In this document: in pieces, positions 10,365-21,387 of the stretch
Layout: each line of letters starts with the position of its first letter
Position numbering within the stretch: position 1 is the stretch's first letter
NCBI GenBank assembly: GCA_963565915.1
Contig: OY751496.1
Span: 1-64,000 of the forward strand
Length of the DNA stretch: 64,000 bases
Direction: 5' to 3'
Source: Entoloma clypeatum
Taxonomy: Eukaryota > Basidiomycota > Agaricomycetes > Agaricales > Entolomataceae
Position numbers and translations under genes: made by a program
The notes under the pieces: generated by a model
What the model was told of the DNA's origin: nothing
Seen by the model: the letters and a program-made list of their open reading frames with translations, nothing else
Databases searched by the model: none

Positions 10365-10834
10365 GTGGAAGATGTTTCTGTTGCGTATATTACTTATATA
10401 GAGTATACCAGGTATGTGCTCGGTATCACCTTCACGTCTGCCAGGAATGTACCGCATGTCGAACACGTCCCATCTACGTCAATTATGCTACATCCACAAT
10501 CGATCACTGTCATTGGGGCTCATGGCACCTCTTTTACGCCCCCTTTCACATACATTGTCCCGCGCACTCCTGTCAAGACTGGAACACAACGCATGGTCTT
10601 CCGTTTGACATAGGCTAAGCAGTTACGAGGGTTCCGAGGATTGGGACCACACGAGATAACTTCACAGATGCCGCCGATGAAAGTTTACTCACTGAGCACG
10701 AAATGTCTGATAACGTGACCATAGAGTCATATTTAAGACGGGTTTCCAAGAATAATACAATCCGAGCAGGCGATATGAAATACGAAGAGTATGGGGAGAT
10801 ACGACTCAACACAACGATCGCGGAGCGATCATGA
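10365..10834 (+). CDS. Possible small gene or gene fragment of unknown function
   Basis: An open stretch (about 10414-10608) and a second one (about 10624-10834, ending in a TGA at 10832) read like coding sequence on the plus strand. They are separated by a plausible acceptor near 10623. I do not recognise a family. No start codon or exon junction can be fixed, and the piece may be a remnant. Confidence 0.25.
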
Positions 10835-11071
10835 AAACCGCCAACATTCATGCCCCGCGGAACGCTGGCGTTGGGCTGTGCAGAATATTCTTACTTATTC
10901 CATTTCACCTCGTTGGCGCGGGACTTTCGCGCCACGAGCTTTCGTTATAATTTGACCGACCTCATTCGCGTCTACACAACGTGTCCACTGAGTTTCACTT
11001 GTAACATGTGGTGTGATATCAAGCGATAAACCCTAAGAGTAGCGAGGAACAACATCTGACCTATGTGAAGA

Positions 11072-14000
11072 CTACGTTTCCCGGCGATTTTTCTTGCGTG
11101 GGTGACTAGGAGAGGAACCCCCGGAAAAGTACGCAGCATCGTCTGGCGTCTTGCCATCCGCTCGCCACCCCATATCCACTGATAAAGGGTAGGACGTTAG
11201 AGTTAGAATTGTTTCATTAGGAAACCTCACTTTCGCAAATATCCTGACGAGGGGAAATGGTAATGTCGTCCGGTGGCGCCCAGGCAAAGGTCGTGAGCGG
11301 TTCGCTGTCCAACCTCACCCATTCGTTCCAGAAGGCTGGTATGCCTTCAAAGTGTCGAGTGACGAGGGCCTTTACCAGTCCCGCAATGGGTCGGCGAGTA
11401 TAGGACCAGGCATGGCCATCTTCAGCAAATTTCTTGGCGTCGCACACCGCGCGTGCTTGGAACGCGAGGTATCTCCAATACAGTTGAGGGAGATTGGCGT
11501 TCAGATTGTCGATTTTGAACCTAGAAAAGATCCATTCCGCCAGCTGTCTGGACAGCCTGCGGCCATCGATGATTGCGAGACGTTCAAAGTGGCTGATCGA
11601 ATATAGCTCATACGTTTGGGGGTGGAGGACATCAGAGAGTTCGAGGATATTGAGCAGGGAAAATACGTCATATATACCCTCAAATGTTGTAATGTCTGGG
11701 ATGTGGTTACCCGGGGAGTTGTCTGATAATACGGCGTTCATGTTACAAAAGGCGTAGTATGGAGAAAAGAGCTTACCGTAGGGTTCGTCCATAATGGGAC
11801 CGCTCCAGAAGCGCAAGATGCCTCTGAACGTATGCAGAGCGTCACTGGTATGTTGCGTGTTCGTCAATAATGTGCTCATCGTGAATGTTGTCAGGAAACC
11901 GAGGCATGTCTGGCGAATGGTGGACGTTGAGACAAAGTGACCACCATGGCATATCGCTGACGCCGACGTGAGAACGGCGTGGTTCGTGAACGGCTTCATA
12001 TACCTAAGGGATCTGGTCAACGGCGACGATGGTGAATTAAAGAAAGATGACGTTACAGTCGAGTACCCTCTTGAAGGAGTACAGCCTCTATCTTCATATC
12101 CTGCAGTAGACGAAATTGCTCGTCGTTTTGGTTGTAGAATTCATAAAGTCGAGAGAAATCCAGAACGTTGGTGGCGTCGGTCGACTGACCAGAGGCAGCT
12201 ACGACCCACCATTTGCCGCCATTTTTGGATACGCACTGCACGTATGTGCCCAAGCCGTCCGTGTCGATATGAAATGTAGTGAATGCGCCGGTGGTGGCTG
12301 CCAATGCCCAGCGCATAGCAGAACGGGGGAATGTATCTGCTGCAGACGCAGTAGACACTGAGAAAATCCTGTTTTGGGAGTTGGTGACCGAGGCATATAT
12401 ATCGGACGCCAGACTAAGCGGAGGTGGACGTGTCGAAAGGGGAAGGGGAAGGTCGAGGGCGTTGAGAATCTTTCCAGTCGGGGATTCATGGGATTTGGCG
12501 AGATCAGATATGGTCCCTTCGAAGAGCCGGAGAGACTGGTCCTCTTTTGTGGCAGGACGCGAGAGGTCTGGATAGGACAGTCAAACGGAGGCTGCCATAA
12601 GGAGTACAGACCGCGTACCTTGCACCGTGAATACCCGATTTTTGAATTTGCGGGTAAGGGACTCCAAGCCGGGCAAATCAAAATCGTGGTCAGCGGATCC
12701 TAGGCCCGTGACGAGTATATGCTGCCTCCGGTATATCTCCTGGATCTGAGTGGCATGATAAGATTTGAATTCGATGACGTCCATCACGCGGAACATAGAC
12801 GTGGAAGGGTCGGCAAGATGGAGGGGTAGACCCGACGAATGAAATTTGGATTGTACCAGCTCGTAGATTTTTCTGAACGAGTCTAGATCAGTGTCAAACT
12901 ACAATTAAAGGTCAGCATTTCATGTGAAGTATTCAAACAAATTTAGATCACATGAAACGAGGGCCTAAAGGGGGTTTTGCTGCCAGTTGGCCCATAAAAC
13001 GTGCAATGTTCGGGATCGAGTACACGAGGTTTCGCCGTAGAGTATCGACGCAAGGTAGATTGTACGTCATCTGCCTTGGAAACAGAGATTGTGTTAGTTT
13101 GACGAAAGGATCGATGATAAGTGAAAATTACCTGGATGGCTTCAAAGTCGATTATTTCAAACACCTTGCCATTGGATGTTCGTGAGTTCAGGTTACCAGC
13201 GTACTGGTCATGGTCGGCGGGGCGTTTATTGAGAGGAGCGTCGCAGCTACGATTACGTTTCGTTCTCGTTGTCTTGACGAGTGCAGCGGTGTTTTGAGGA
13301 TCGCGTTCGTCGATGTCCATGGGATCATCGGAGAGAGAGGATAAAGGACTAGAGGGTCGGCGCAGGGTTGAGAGGCCAGACAACAGCGAATCCACTCGCA
13401 TTGCATCTGGTTGCGCAGACGAGCTACCACCTGATGAAGAATATCAAATAATATCGGAGAGGCAAGAACTTTATAGAGGGCTCACCCGAGCGATCGAACC
13501 AAGTGGTTTGAAGGGAATCCTCGCTCACAGTGGTGAGTATGGCTTCAATGTCTTGAAGCCATCCTGCGTTTTCCGGATCATCGAGAGTGTCCGTTGCAGC
13601 ATGAATGAGGAAGTTCCAGCATATGTGTTCGATCTGACACAAGGGGGGAGGACGTTCTGTCGGTTGAGATTGCCATGCCTAGTGAAGGTTTCGTATTAGA
13701 GATTTGTACAGTGATCTAATGGGATAATAAGGGACTTGCCTGGATCAAGAATTCTCGAGTTAAATGTTCCGCGCGATGAATACGAGACGGCGAGAAGAGG
13801 ATCCCGACGGAGGTCGCCAAAGCGGCATCGAGGGGCAAACGGAAAGGGCCTGTACCAGAATTATTGCGAGGAGAAAACTCCTTGAGTTCGTCGGGTTTAC
13901 TGCATCGCGTTGGAAGCAATGTTATCGCAATAACACGAGATACGTACCAGTTTAATAAGACGGCAAGATCAGCAAGTTTTTCTGGAAATTCTTCCCCCTG

Positions 14001-14712
14001 CGGTCACTTTATTAAGACGAGAAGCAGACCGAGGCAAATGTTAACGTACTTGTAGCAAACGACGAAGATGTAGTGCTGCGAGTGCGATATTTATCTGGAT
14101 GGAAGCTGCGTCCGCATGGTCTGCGTTGTGGAGGGCACGATGGAAGAGTTGGATAAAGAAAGGGCGCGGTGACGTAGAGGTTTGCGGAAGAACTCCGGGA
14201 CGCAAGAGCAGACGACAGCCGTCAAGGACGACATGTCGCCAATCGGCTTGAAATTCGTTCCAATGCTATATCAAGGTTAGGACATGCTCGCAACGAAGCG
14301 AGAGACATACGGAATTCTCAGACAAGGGCACAGGACATGTTGTCATGTATGGCTCCGGCGGCATATCCAGGTCGCGAGCAAACATGACAACATCAAGAAC
14401 TCTATACCTGAAGAGCGCAGTGGCAATCCGGGCAATCTGTAGCGAAGAGAAACGGTTGAGCGCGGCAGTTTCGGTGAAGGGGGTCGTGGATTTTATGACG
14501 GCCTCATAAGATAGTGTTTGGCCACTATAGAGTCCGGCTTCGAACGTTTCGATCAGATTAATCAGACCCTGTGAACAGCGTAAGGATTATTGTTAACGTG
14601 GAGATCCTCTGGTTACCTGGATTTCGGGAGGGTACGAGACGGCCGGTCGAACGACAGTATGAGTGAGCCACGAAACATTAGTGAAAAAAGAGATGTTGGC
14701 TTTCGAGTGCAT
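11072..14712 (-). CDS. JmjC-domain protein with intact metal ligands
   Basis: Multi-exon gene. Supported introns include 12004-12056 (donor GTAACG, acceptor CTTAG), 11179-11230, and the intron between the PSFH and FDTD segments near 12900-12955. The order is: a helical N-terminal region (14712 to about 13450), a short Ser-rich basic linker (from about 13400), then the JmjC fold. Iron ligands are H (12269-12271) and D (12263-12265) in context FHIDTDG, and the distal H (11979-11981) in context FTNHAVLT. A Lys follows in GGKWW. A basic tail (HPRKKNRR) ends the protein. JmjC enzymes hydroxylate or demethylate proteins, often histones; the substrate here is unknown. The N-terminal part could be a separate gene, but the paralogue at 4003-7931 has the same order, which argues for a single gene. 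Confidence 0.62.
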
Positions 14713-15438
14713 GTCAAGGGATTCAGGACGTGACAATCACAGCGTGACACAAACAGGTGCAAGAGGCGTGATCACTCGGCGGCTGACAACCTCAGACTTT
14801 CCCACCCAGCCAAGCCATTCCGGTTAAGTCGGGTTTCGGGTCTGATGGAATTCTTAGGTTTAGATTTTTGTTTTAAAGGCATATGTTTATTCTTTTTTCA
14901 AAGCTGAGCTTGGAAAGTGATGGACTCGGATTTTGGTATGCTACAGCACACGATATTCAAATACGTGTATGATACGATAATATGATATTTTGAAACGAGA
15001 AAAAAAAAAAACGTTTTACTCGGGTTAGGCCTAGTCAGGGTTGTTCACATTGTATATTTACGACACGTGGTGTGAATCAGTCAGAAAGTGACGGAGACAG
15101 GGACGTCGGGAATTACCGCGATGTGTTTGGTTACCATCCGTTTTTTTGTTGCATGTTGACTTTCCCCTCTTCATCACTCGTGACACCCCAGAACGAGGCT
15201 GAGCGCTGCCTGCCTGGCGGCTGCTCGCTTTTGAATGGGTAGATACGTGTATGAGGACGGGTTCGGGTTCAAACCTCCGACGAAGAAGGGAATTATCGCC
15301 ACGTGTGCGTTATGAACTGGGATTGGGAGTTGAATTTATATGGTATGGCTTGACGGGACGTGCGCATGAATCCGACCCTGGAGGCCTGCAAGCCAACGTC
15401 GAATCGATACCATTGACTCCAACTCCTGACGTCATTCG
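14713..15438. other. Intergenic spacer before the minisatellite
   Basis: AT-rich stretches with an A-run at 15001. A GAGCGCTGCC motif near 15202 resembles those near 2014 and 2087. No gene seen. Confidence 0.4.
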
Positions 15439-17060
15439 TAACGTTTTCTGGGCGTGCCTGTTCGTGGGTGCGCTCTACACCGTTCGTGGTGTGTTTTCGT
15501 CTGGTCTAGTCGTGGGCCTGATGTACGCGTCGTTCGTGACGTTTTCTGGACGTGCCTGTTCGTGGGTGCGTTCTACACCGTTCGTGGTGTGTTTTCGTCT
15601 GGTCTAGTCGTGGGCCTGATGTACGCGTCGTTCGTGACGTTTTCTGGACGTGCCTGTTCGTGGGTGCGTTCTACACCGTTCGTGGTGTTTTCTGGGCGTG
15701 CCTGTTCGTGGGTGCGTTCTACACCGTTCGTGGTGTTTTCTGGGCGTGCCTGTTCGTGGGTGCGTTCTACACCGTTCGTGGTGTGTTTTCGTCTGGTCTA
15801 GTCGTGGGCCTGATGTACGCGTCGTTCGTGACGTTTTCTGGACGTGCCTGTTCGTGGGTGCGTTCTACACCGTTCGTGGTGTTTTCTGGGCGTGCCTGTT
15901 CGTGGGTGCGTTCTACACCGTTCGTGGTGTTTTCTGGGCGTGCCTGTTCGTGGGTGCGTTCTACACCGTTCGTGGTGTGTTTACGTCTGGTCTAGTCGTG
16001 GGCCTGATGTACGCGTCGTTCGTGACGTTTTCTGGACGTGCCTGTTCGTGGGTGCGTTCTACACCGTTCGTGGTGTTTTCTGGGCGTGCCTGTTCGTGGG
16101 TGCGTTCTACACCGTTCGTGGTGTGTTTTCGTCTGGTCTAGTCGTGGGCCTGATGTACGCGTCGTTCGTGACGTTTTCTGGACGTGCCTGTTCGTGGGTG
16201 CGTTCTACACCGTTCGTGGTGTTTTCTGGACGTGCCTGTTCGTGGGTGCGTTCTACACCGTTCGTGGTGTTTTCTGGGCGTGCCTGTTCGTGGGTGCGTT
16301 CTACACCGTTCGTGGTGTGTTTACGTCTGGTCTAGTCGTGGGCCTGATGTACGCGTCGTTCGTGACGTTTTCTGGACGTGCCTGTTCGTGGGTGCGTTCT
16401 ACACCGTTCGTGGTGTTTTCTGGGCGTGCCTGTTCGTGGGTGCGTTCTACACCGTTCGTGGTGTGTTTTCGTCTGGTCTAGTCGTGGGCCTGATGTACGC
16501 GTCGTTCGTGACGTTTTCTGGACGTGCCTGTTCGTGGGTGCGTTCTACACCGTTCGTGGTGTTTTCTGGACGTGCCTGTTCGTGGGTGCGTTCTACACCG
16601 TTCGTGGTGTTTTCTGGGCGTGCCTGTTCGTGGGTGCGTTCTACACCGTTCGTGGTGTGTTTTCGTCTGGTCTAGTCGTGGGCCTGATGTACGCGTCGTT
16701 CGTGACGTTTTCTGGACGTGCCTGTTCGTGGGTGCGTTCTACACCGTTCGTGGTGTTTTCTGGGCGTGCCTGTTCGTGGGTGCGTTCTACACCGTTCGTG
16801 GTGTGTTTTCGTCTGGTCTAGTCGTGGGCCTGATGTACGCGTCGTTCGTGACGTTTTCTGGACGTGCCTGTTCGTGGGTGCGTTCTACACCGTTCGTGGT
16901 GTTTTCTGGGCGTGCCTGTTCGTGGGTGCGTTCTACACCGTTCGTGGTGTTTTCTGGGCGTGCCTGTTCGTGGGTGCGTTCTACACCGTTCGTGGTGTTT
17001 TCTGGACGTGCCTGTTCGTGGGTGCGTTCTACACCGTTCGTGGTGTGTTTACGTCTGGTC
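15439..17060. repeat. GTTCGTG-rich minisatellite with higher-order structure
   Basis: The array is built from a 48-base unit (core GTGCCTGTTCGTGGGTGCG, ending ACACCGTTCGTGGTG) and a 98-base unit that adds TCTGGTCTAGTCGTGGGCC. Blocks measure 98, 98, 194, 194, 146, 194, 146, 194 and 146 bases, so from about 16038 a 194+146 pattern repeats with a 340-base period. Point variants (GGACGTGCC versus GGGCGTGCC, TTTTCGTC versus TTTACGTC) track the blocks. Open frames of up to 226 codons arise because 48 is a multiple of three; they are not credible genes. A degenerate relative occurs near 33025-33065. Confidence 0.95.
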
Positions 17061-17542
17061 TTCTCGATGATATCTTTCGATTGTCCCACTCGGGTCCCCG
17101 ATGCACATCAACACGCCTATCTGCTGGTAACGTGGGTTATTGCGTCTCTGATAGCGGATCTTGAACGTGTAGCGATGGATCTCTTCGTGCCATTTTGGTC
17201 GTGATCCCAAGTAACCCTTTGTGGTATACAAGAATTTACAGTATCTCATTTGGGCTTAAGGGATGACATCTCTGAAAGGAAAAACGCAGGCCAACACGCG
17301 TGAACAGGGATGGACGCATAATTTCAACTAAAATACACTTATTCGCGAGAAAGCGTGTAATATAGTCATCGAGATGACTGCCAATTAGCACATGCGTCTG
17401 GCGTGCGAAGTCCTCACGGCCCCAGATCCGTGTCAACAACACGATGCTACACGTGTATCAGGCATGCGTAACCGAATGATTGATAAAAACCATACCCCAT
17501 TGTTGTATAACCCATAACCCACTCTTCAACCGCCACCCCACC
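17061..17542. other. Intergenic spacer between minisatellite and PHD gene
   Basis: Unique sequence with no recognisable gene or repeat. It contains the presumed promoter of the plus-strand gene starting at 17543. Confidence 0.3.
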
Positions 17543-19204
17543 ATGTCCCAAGAACGGAGAAAAATGACCGCCAAAAAATGTACCGGAGGGCCCGCTACAC
17601 GCGTGTCGCTCGCGAGTCTGCCAGAGAGCGCGCCAAGCGCACCCGAAACTTCAGTGCCTCCACCGAATACCACAGACTTGAACGACAACGTGAGCTGTTT
17701 TACAATCGAATCACGTTTCGACCTCACTCACTGTTTCATAGATCTGTTCTGGCTGTAGGAACGGGGGGCATCTCATCGCATGCGATTCGCCTGGCTGCAC
17801 TCGCACGATATGTTGGTCGCGTCCGGGAGACAAGGCTGAAGGCGCCACTTGCATGAAACTTGAGAGGGAACCAGCCGAATCGGTCAACTTTTGTTGTCCG
17901 ACATGCCACGTCACCAAGTTGAACGCGTCTCATGCAAATATCCCAAAGTTGGAGCGAACGGACAAGCCATACATCGTGAGCGCAATCATAATCTTGCGCA
18001 GCGGGTGACGCTCATACATGGTAGCCGTTTTTTGATAAGGACGGGGCGCCGGTCCCAGGCATATTCCTTTCCATTGTGAACCCGTCGTTGTCTTTTTTTC
18101 CCGAAGTCAATGTTCAGACGGCGGCGATTATCGACATACGCCTGGATGGACTCAACCCGACCGATGGGCCCATGGGGTTCACACCCGTCCACTGCGCTGA
18201 CTACTTTGGTAACAGGCCAGATGAAGCGCTCTTACAATACTCGCTGTCGTTCAACTTTCGCAGCAAAAAGACAGTAGCCGAGTATGCAAAAACAATAAAG
18301 ACGGTCGTATCTCGATTGAAAAGGTGAGTCGTATCAAATAGCATTTTATTCCTCTAACGCTGGAATTGTTAGTCAAAACGTGTCCCGAATCGTAGTATAT
18401 TTCACAACTCATTCGACTGTCGATGGGATGTTGCACCATACGTTCTCAAAGGACTACAGAAAGGCTGGCTGCGATGATCCCGTTAGCGTACGTGGATTGA
18501 TTGAAACGAGGGGTCCAATCATCTCACTCACTGTTTTGATAGACGATCGAGCTGATATTTCCACCTGAGTTCCGCGAGATACTCAAAGGGGCCCGGTCGT
18601 CTTTATTATGGATGGTCTGTGGCGGCGTATCCGTCAACCGCGCGTCTTTCGAGCTTCTCAAGGACTTTTCTTCCCGGTAGCCCAATCAATTAAATTTATC
18701 ATCACAGCGCTTACAAGTTTTTTTTATATTTTATTTTATAGGAACGTATTCTATTACTCCATCGCGTTTTCCGCCCGGTCGTTTCAACCCCATGAGGTTC
18801 GGATCTTTGGGGGACAACTTTTCGAGAGGAGCTACATCGAAAACCAAAGCACAGAGCGCGCTCTGATGAGCGTCCTGCGAGACAATCCTCGACTGGGACC
18901 TCACACTGACGTTTTCTTGTTTCAGTCGAGTGTGGATTACGTTGTCGAATATTGGTGGACGCACCGTTCGATCCGTCCATTTGGAGTGCCCGTTCCAATA
19001 CTTTGCCCGGTGTGTCAATGCCTACAGACGGTGGCTCCATCGTACGTACCAGGAGGGGCCCTTACGTTTTCTTGCGGGGCTAAGCTTGCAGGGGGAAAAT
19101 GCAAGTATACAGAGCGTATCAAAGTACCCCATTGGCGTTTCAAAGGGGGGCAAGGATTAAACGATTTCGGTCAATGGGGGCATCGCAAGCTCTTGTCTTT
19201 GTAG
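17543..19204 (+). CDS. PHD-finger protein of a repeated fungal family
   Basis: Multi-exon gene. It starts at an ATG in context CCACCATG. The second exon (from 17742, after an intron ending CATAG) encodes a PHD-type zinc finger: CSGC, GGHLIACD, GC.R.IC, and a final CCPTCH. PHD fingers usually read histone tails. The following exons (about 18110 to 19204) encode a domain with blocks SIAFSARSFQP, GPHTDVFLF and RPFGVPVPILCPVC, which I recall from many uncharacterised Agaricomycete proteins but cannot name. CPVC and a later Cys pair suggest a second zinc site. At least five introns are implied, the last ending in TTTTATAG before 18741. Neighbouring JmjC and TET-like genes also suggest chromatin-related roles; this is association only. 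Confidence 0.6.
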
Positions 19205-19701
19205 CGTGAGTGATTGACGCTTGATCTTCAGTCAGGATTGACACTCAACTCAGCGCCTCATCAAATATCTTGTTTTGTGTCGTATTGCTGTTGTATGTTT
19301 AGATAAATGCAGTGTTTTTTTTTGGTTGTGTTACATGCTCTATCGCTTGAAAACCGAGAGCCTCTAATCATGGCATACGGTCGATGGCACGATGCGAGTT
19401 TTGGCGCGCGCTATGAATGCCGATCTTGTGGTTTTGAACCAGGTTTTTTGTTGCGGTGCGAATGTGTTTTAGGAATGCCTTCAAAGTACATCTGTCTGCT
19501 CGGATTGTAGATCGAACTATTGACCCCGAGACAATGCGGCGGGGTCAATCATTCTACAGTTTTGTTTCCATATGTTGGGTCTTCGTAGAGCATGAATAAA
19601 GGCGCCGCGAGAGGAATGACATTACAAAATACACGTATAGAATACAGACGCATGGATGAATATGGCTTGATACAGTTGTTGTACAGAAAAACCCCTACAG
19701 A
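19205..19701. other. Intergenic spacer
   Basis: A 67-codon open frame (19307-19510) with a few cysteines is present but has no recognisable family and no supporting context. Nothing else is seen. Confidence 0.3.
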
Positions 19702-21324
19702 TCACAGGACATCTTTGCTCTCTCGCTGAACTTCATGGAGGGCCGCGAGAATTTTGAGCGGCAATGTCTCGGTCTCATATGCGATAATCTCGGTCCAGCG
19801 CTCCCGGTCCGCAATGTCGTTCACGTCGAGGTTACAAGCGTCGGCAATGAGAGGATGGTAGTCAGGGCGGGTGTGAAGGAAATATATCAACGGCTTCAAT
19901 ACGTCGGTCCACTTGCACGCCGCTCCTCTATTATCTTGTGGGTGGAAGGAGACCGGTTCTGACTCCACCTGCGGGAAGTGTTTCAACTGAAAGGAAAATG
20001 AATTATCAGGCAACGGGTAATGGTCAAGATACAGACATTGAGCGGCAGGAGGCAACCGAAACAGCGGCCTCTGGGGAGTTGCATATTCTTTTGGAAATCT
20101 TTCCAAGAATTGTCGGACTTGGGCGGAGGTATAGATGGGCACTTTCCTATCCAATGTGGCCGTTCTTGCTTTATACCAAGGGCCCAGCATATGACACAGC
20201 CATTTGAGAATCGGTTGAGAAGACTCTTCAACTTCGTCATGTCGCCGCACGGCCCTTGGTCCTTGACCGCGTCAACTAATCCCCGCGAGAATGAAAAACC
20301 GCTTAATGATATAGGAACAGAAAGACGAACGTAGACAGGTGACAGGTATGCCGGGCGCAGCCGTTGCCGCGTCACTGACTCGGCTTCGAGAGCCCCTTTC
20401 TAAAATCCTCAGGCTTTGGTTTGGAGCTATGGGAATAAAAAGGGACCAACCCAAGGATACGGGGGCAAGAGGCGCCGAAGAGGTGGCGACTGCACGGTGG
20501 GTGCCAGCGTCTTCTTCCTTGTGGTACTCAAGGGTGATAGTCGGGAGGGATGGACGTCTCGGGGTAGAGAATAGGGAATTATTTTTGGATGGACCAGGAC
20601 GAGGGGCTAAAGAGCACGTTGATCGTGGGGCTATGAACGAAAACATCACCACATGCCTGGACTCGGTTTATCATACGGTGTTGTTCGCCGCTCTTCTCGC
20701 CGTGCCTGGAGCGGAGATGGTTGTCGGGGCAGTTTTGGTTTGATAACGACTGGACGTATGGATCAGATATCATCATCTTTACCATAGAGGAGCCGGGTAT
20801 ATGCGGTATATTTAGGCGTATCAACTCACGGGGAGGCAATAAGATGGGGGTAGGAAGAGGACGTGGCACAGCGGAAGAATGGGCGTCAAGGGCGTGGTCC
20901 TATCTGATATGAGAATACGATCAACGGTAGAGAGTGCGATAAACGGACCTGGAGCTGGATAGGGTCATAGAAGACACAAGGGCACGCTGGGCACTCGAAC
21001 CCACCAGATATGACGTTCTGTATCCCGAGTTCACGGGGAGAGTACCTGGTACTCACCATAAAAGCACGACACGCATTCGTCGACGAGTCACTCACTTGAT
21101 GACACAATACTCTCGTCCATGCAACATAATTGTTACAAATGCGCCCTGATGTTTGACGTGGTCTCGCACTGGGCAGCTGATCGAAATCGACGTCGGTCCC
21201 CGAAAACTCAATGCAGCATGAGGACTCACTCTCGCATGCAGTAGCAATAGAACTTTCTACAGACCAAACAGCGTTCGGCAGGGGGAGGAACGAGAATGCT
21301 TTCAGGTGATATAGAGGCAGACAT
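19702..21324 (-). CDS. Small gene with helicase-type C-terminal Cys-rich domain
   Basis: The C-terminal part (about 20300 to 19702) has the pattern GCVICW...HW...C, CFGCLLPLN, then an intron, then FHPQDNRGAACKW. It mirrors the C-terminal zinc-like domain of the adjacent RecQ helicase (GCVACW...CSACGLPVH). The first exon probably starts at 21324 with a Cys-rich piece (CLVCRKFYCYC). Between about 21107 and 20400 the exons are uncertain. It may be a stand-alone gene of this domain or a partial helicase copy that has captured a new start. An exact copy of the shared CACGTG motif lies 64 bases upstream of the ATG. Confidence 0.45.
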
Positions 21325-21387
21325 ATTCTTTTATTGGGAGTGGTTCGGGGTGGAACTGATTCAATTTAAATCGAGAGGCAAAAATAA

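Noticed and set aside
15439..17060. CRISPR-like array
   Set aside because: The spacers are not unique; it is a composite minisatellite in a eukaryotic chromosome.
15251..17204. Long overlapping plus-strand frames of up to 226 codons, and a minus-strand frame of 100
   Set aside because: They are products of the minisatellite: frames change at each 98-base unit, and the same peptide recurs only because 48 is a multiple of three.
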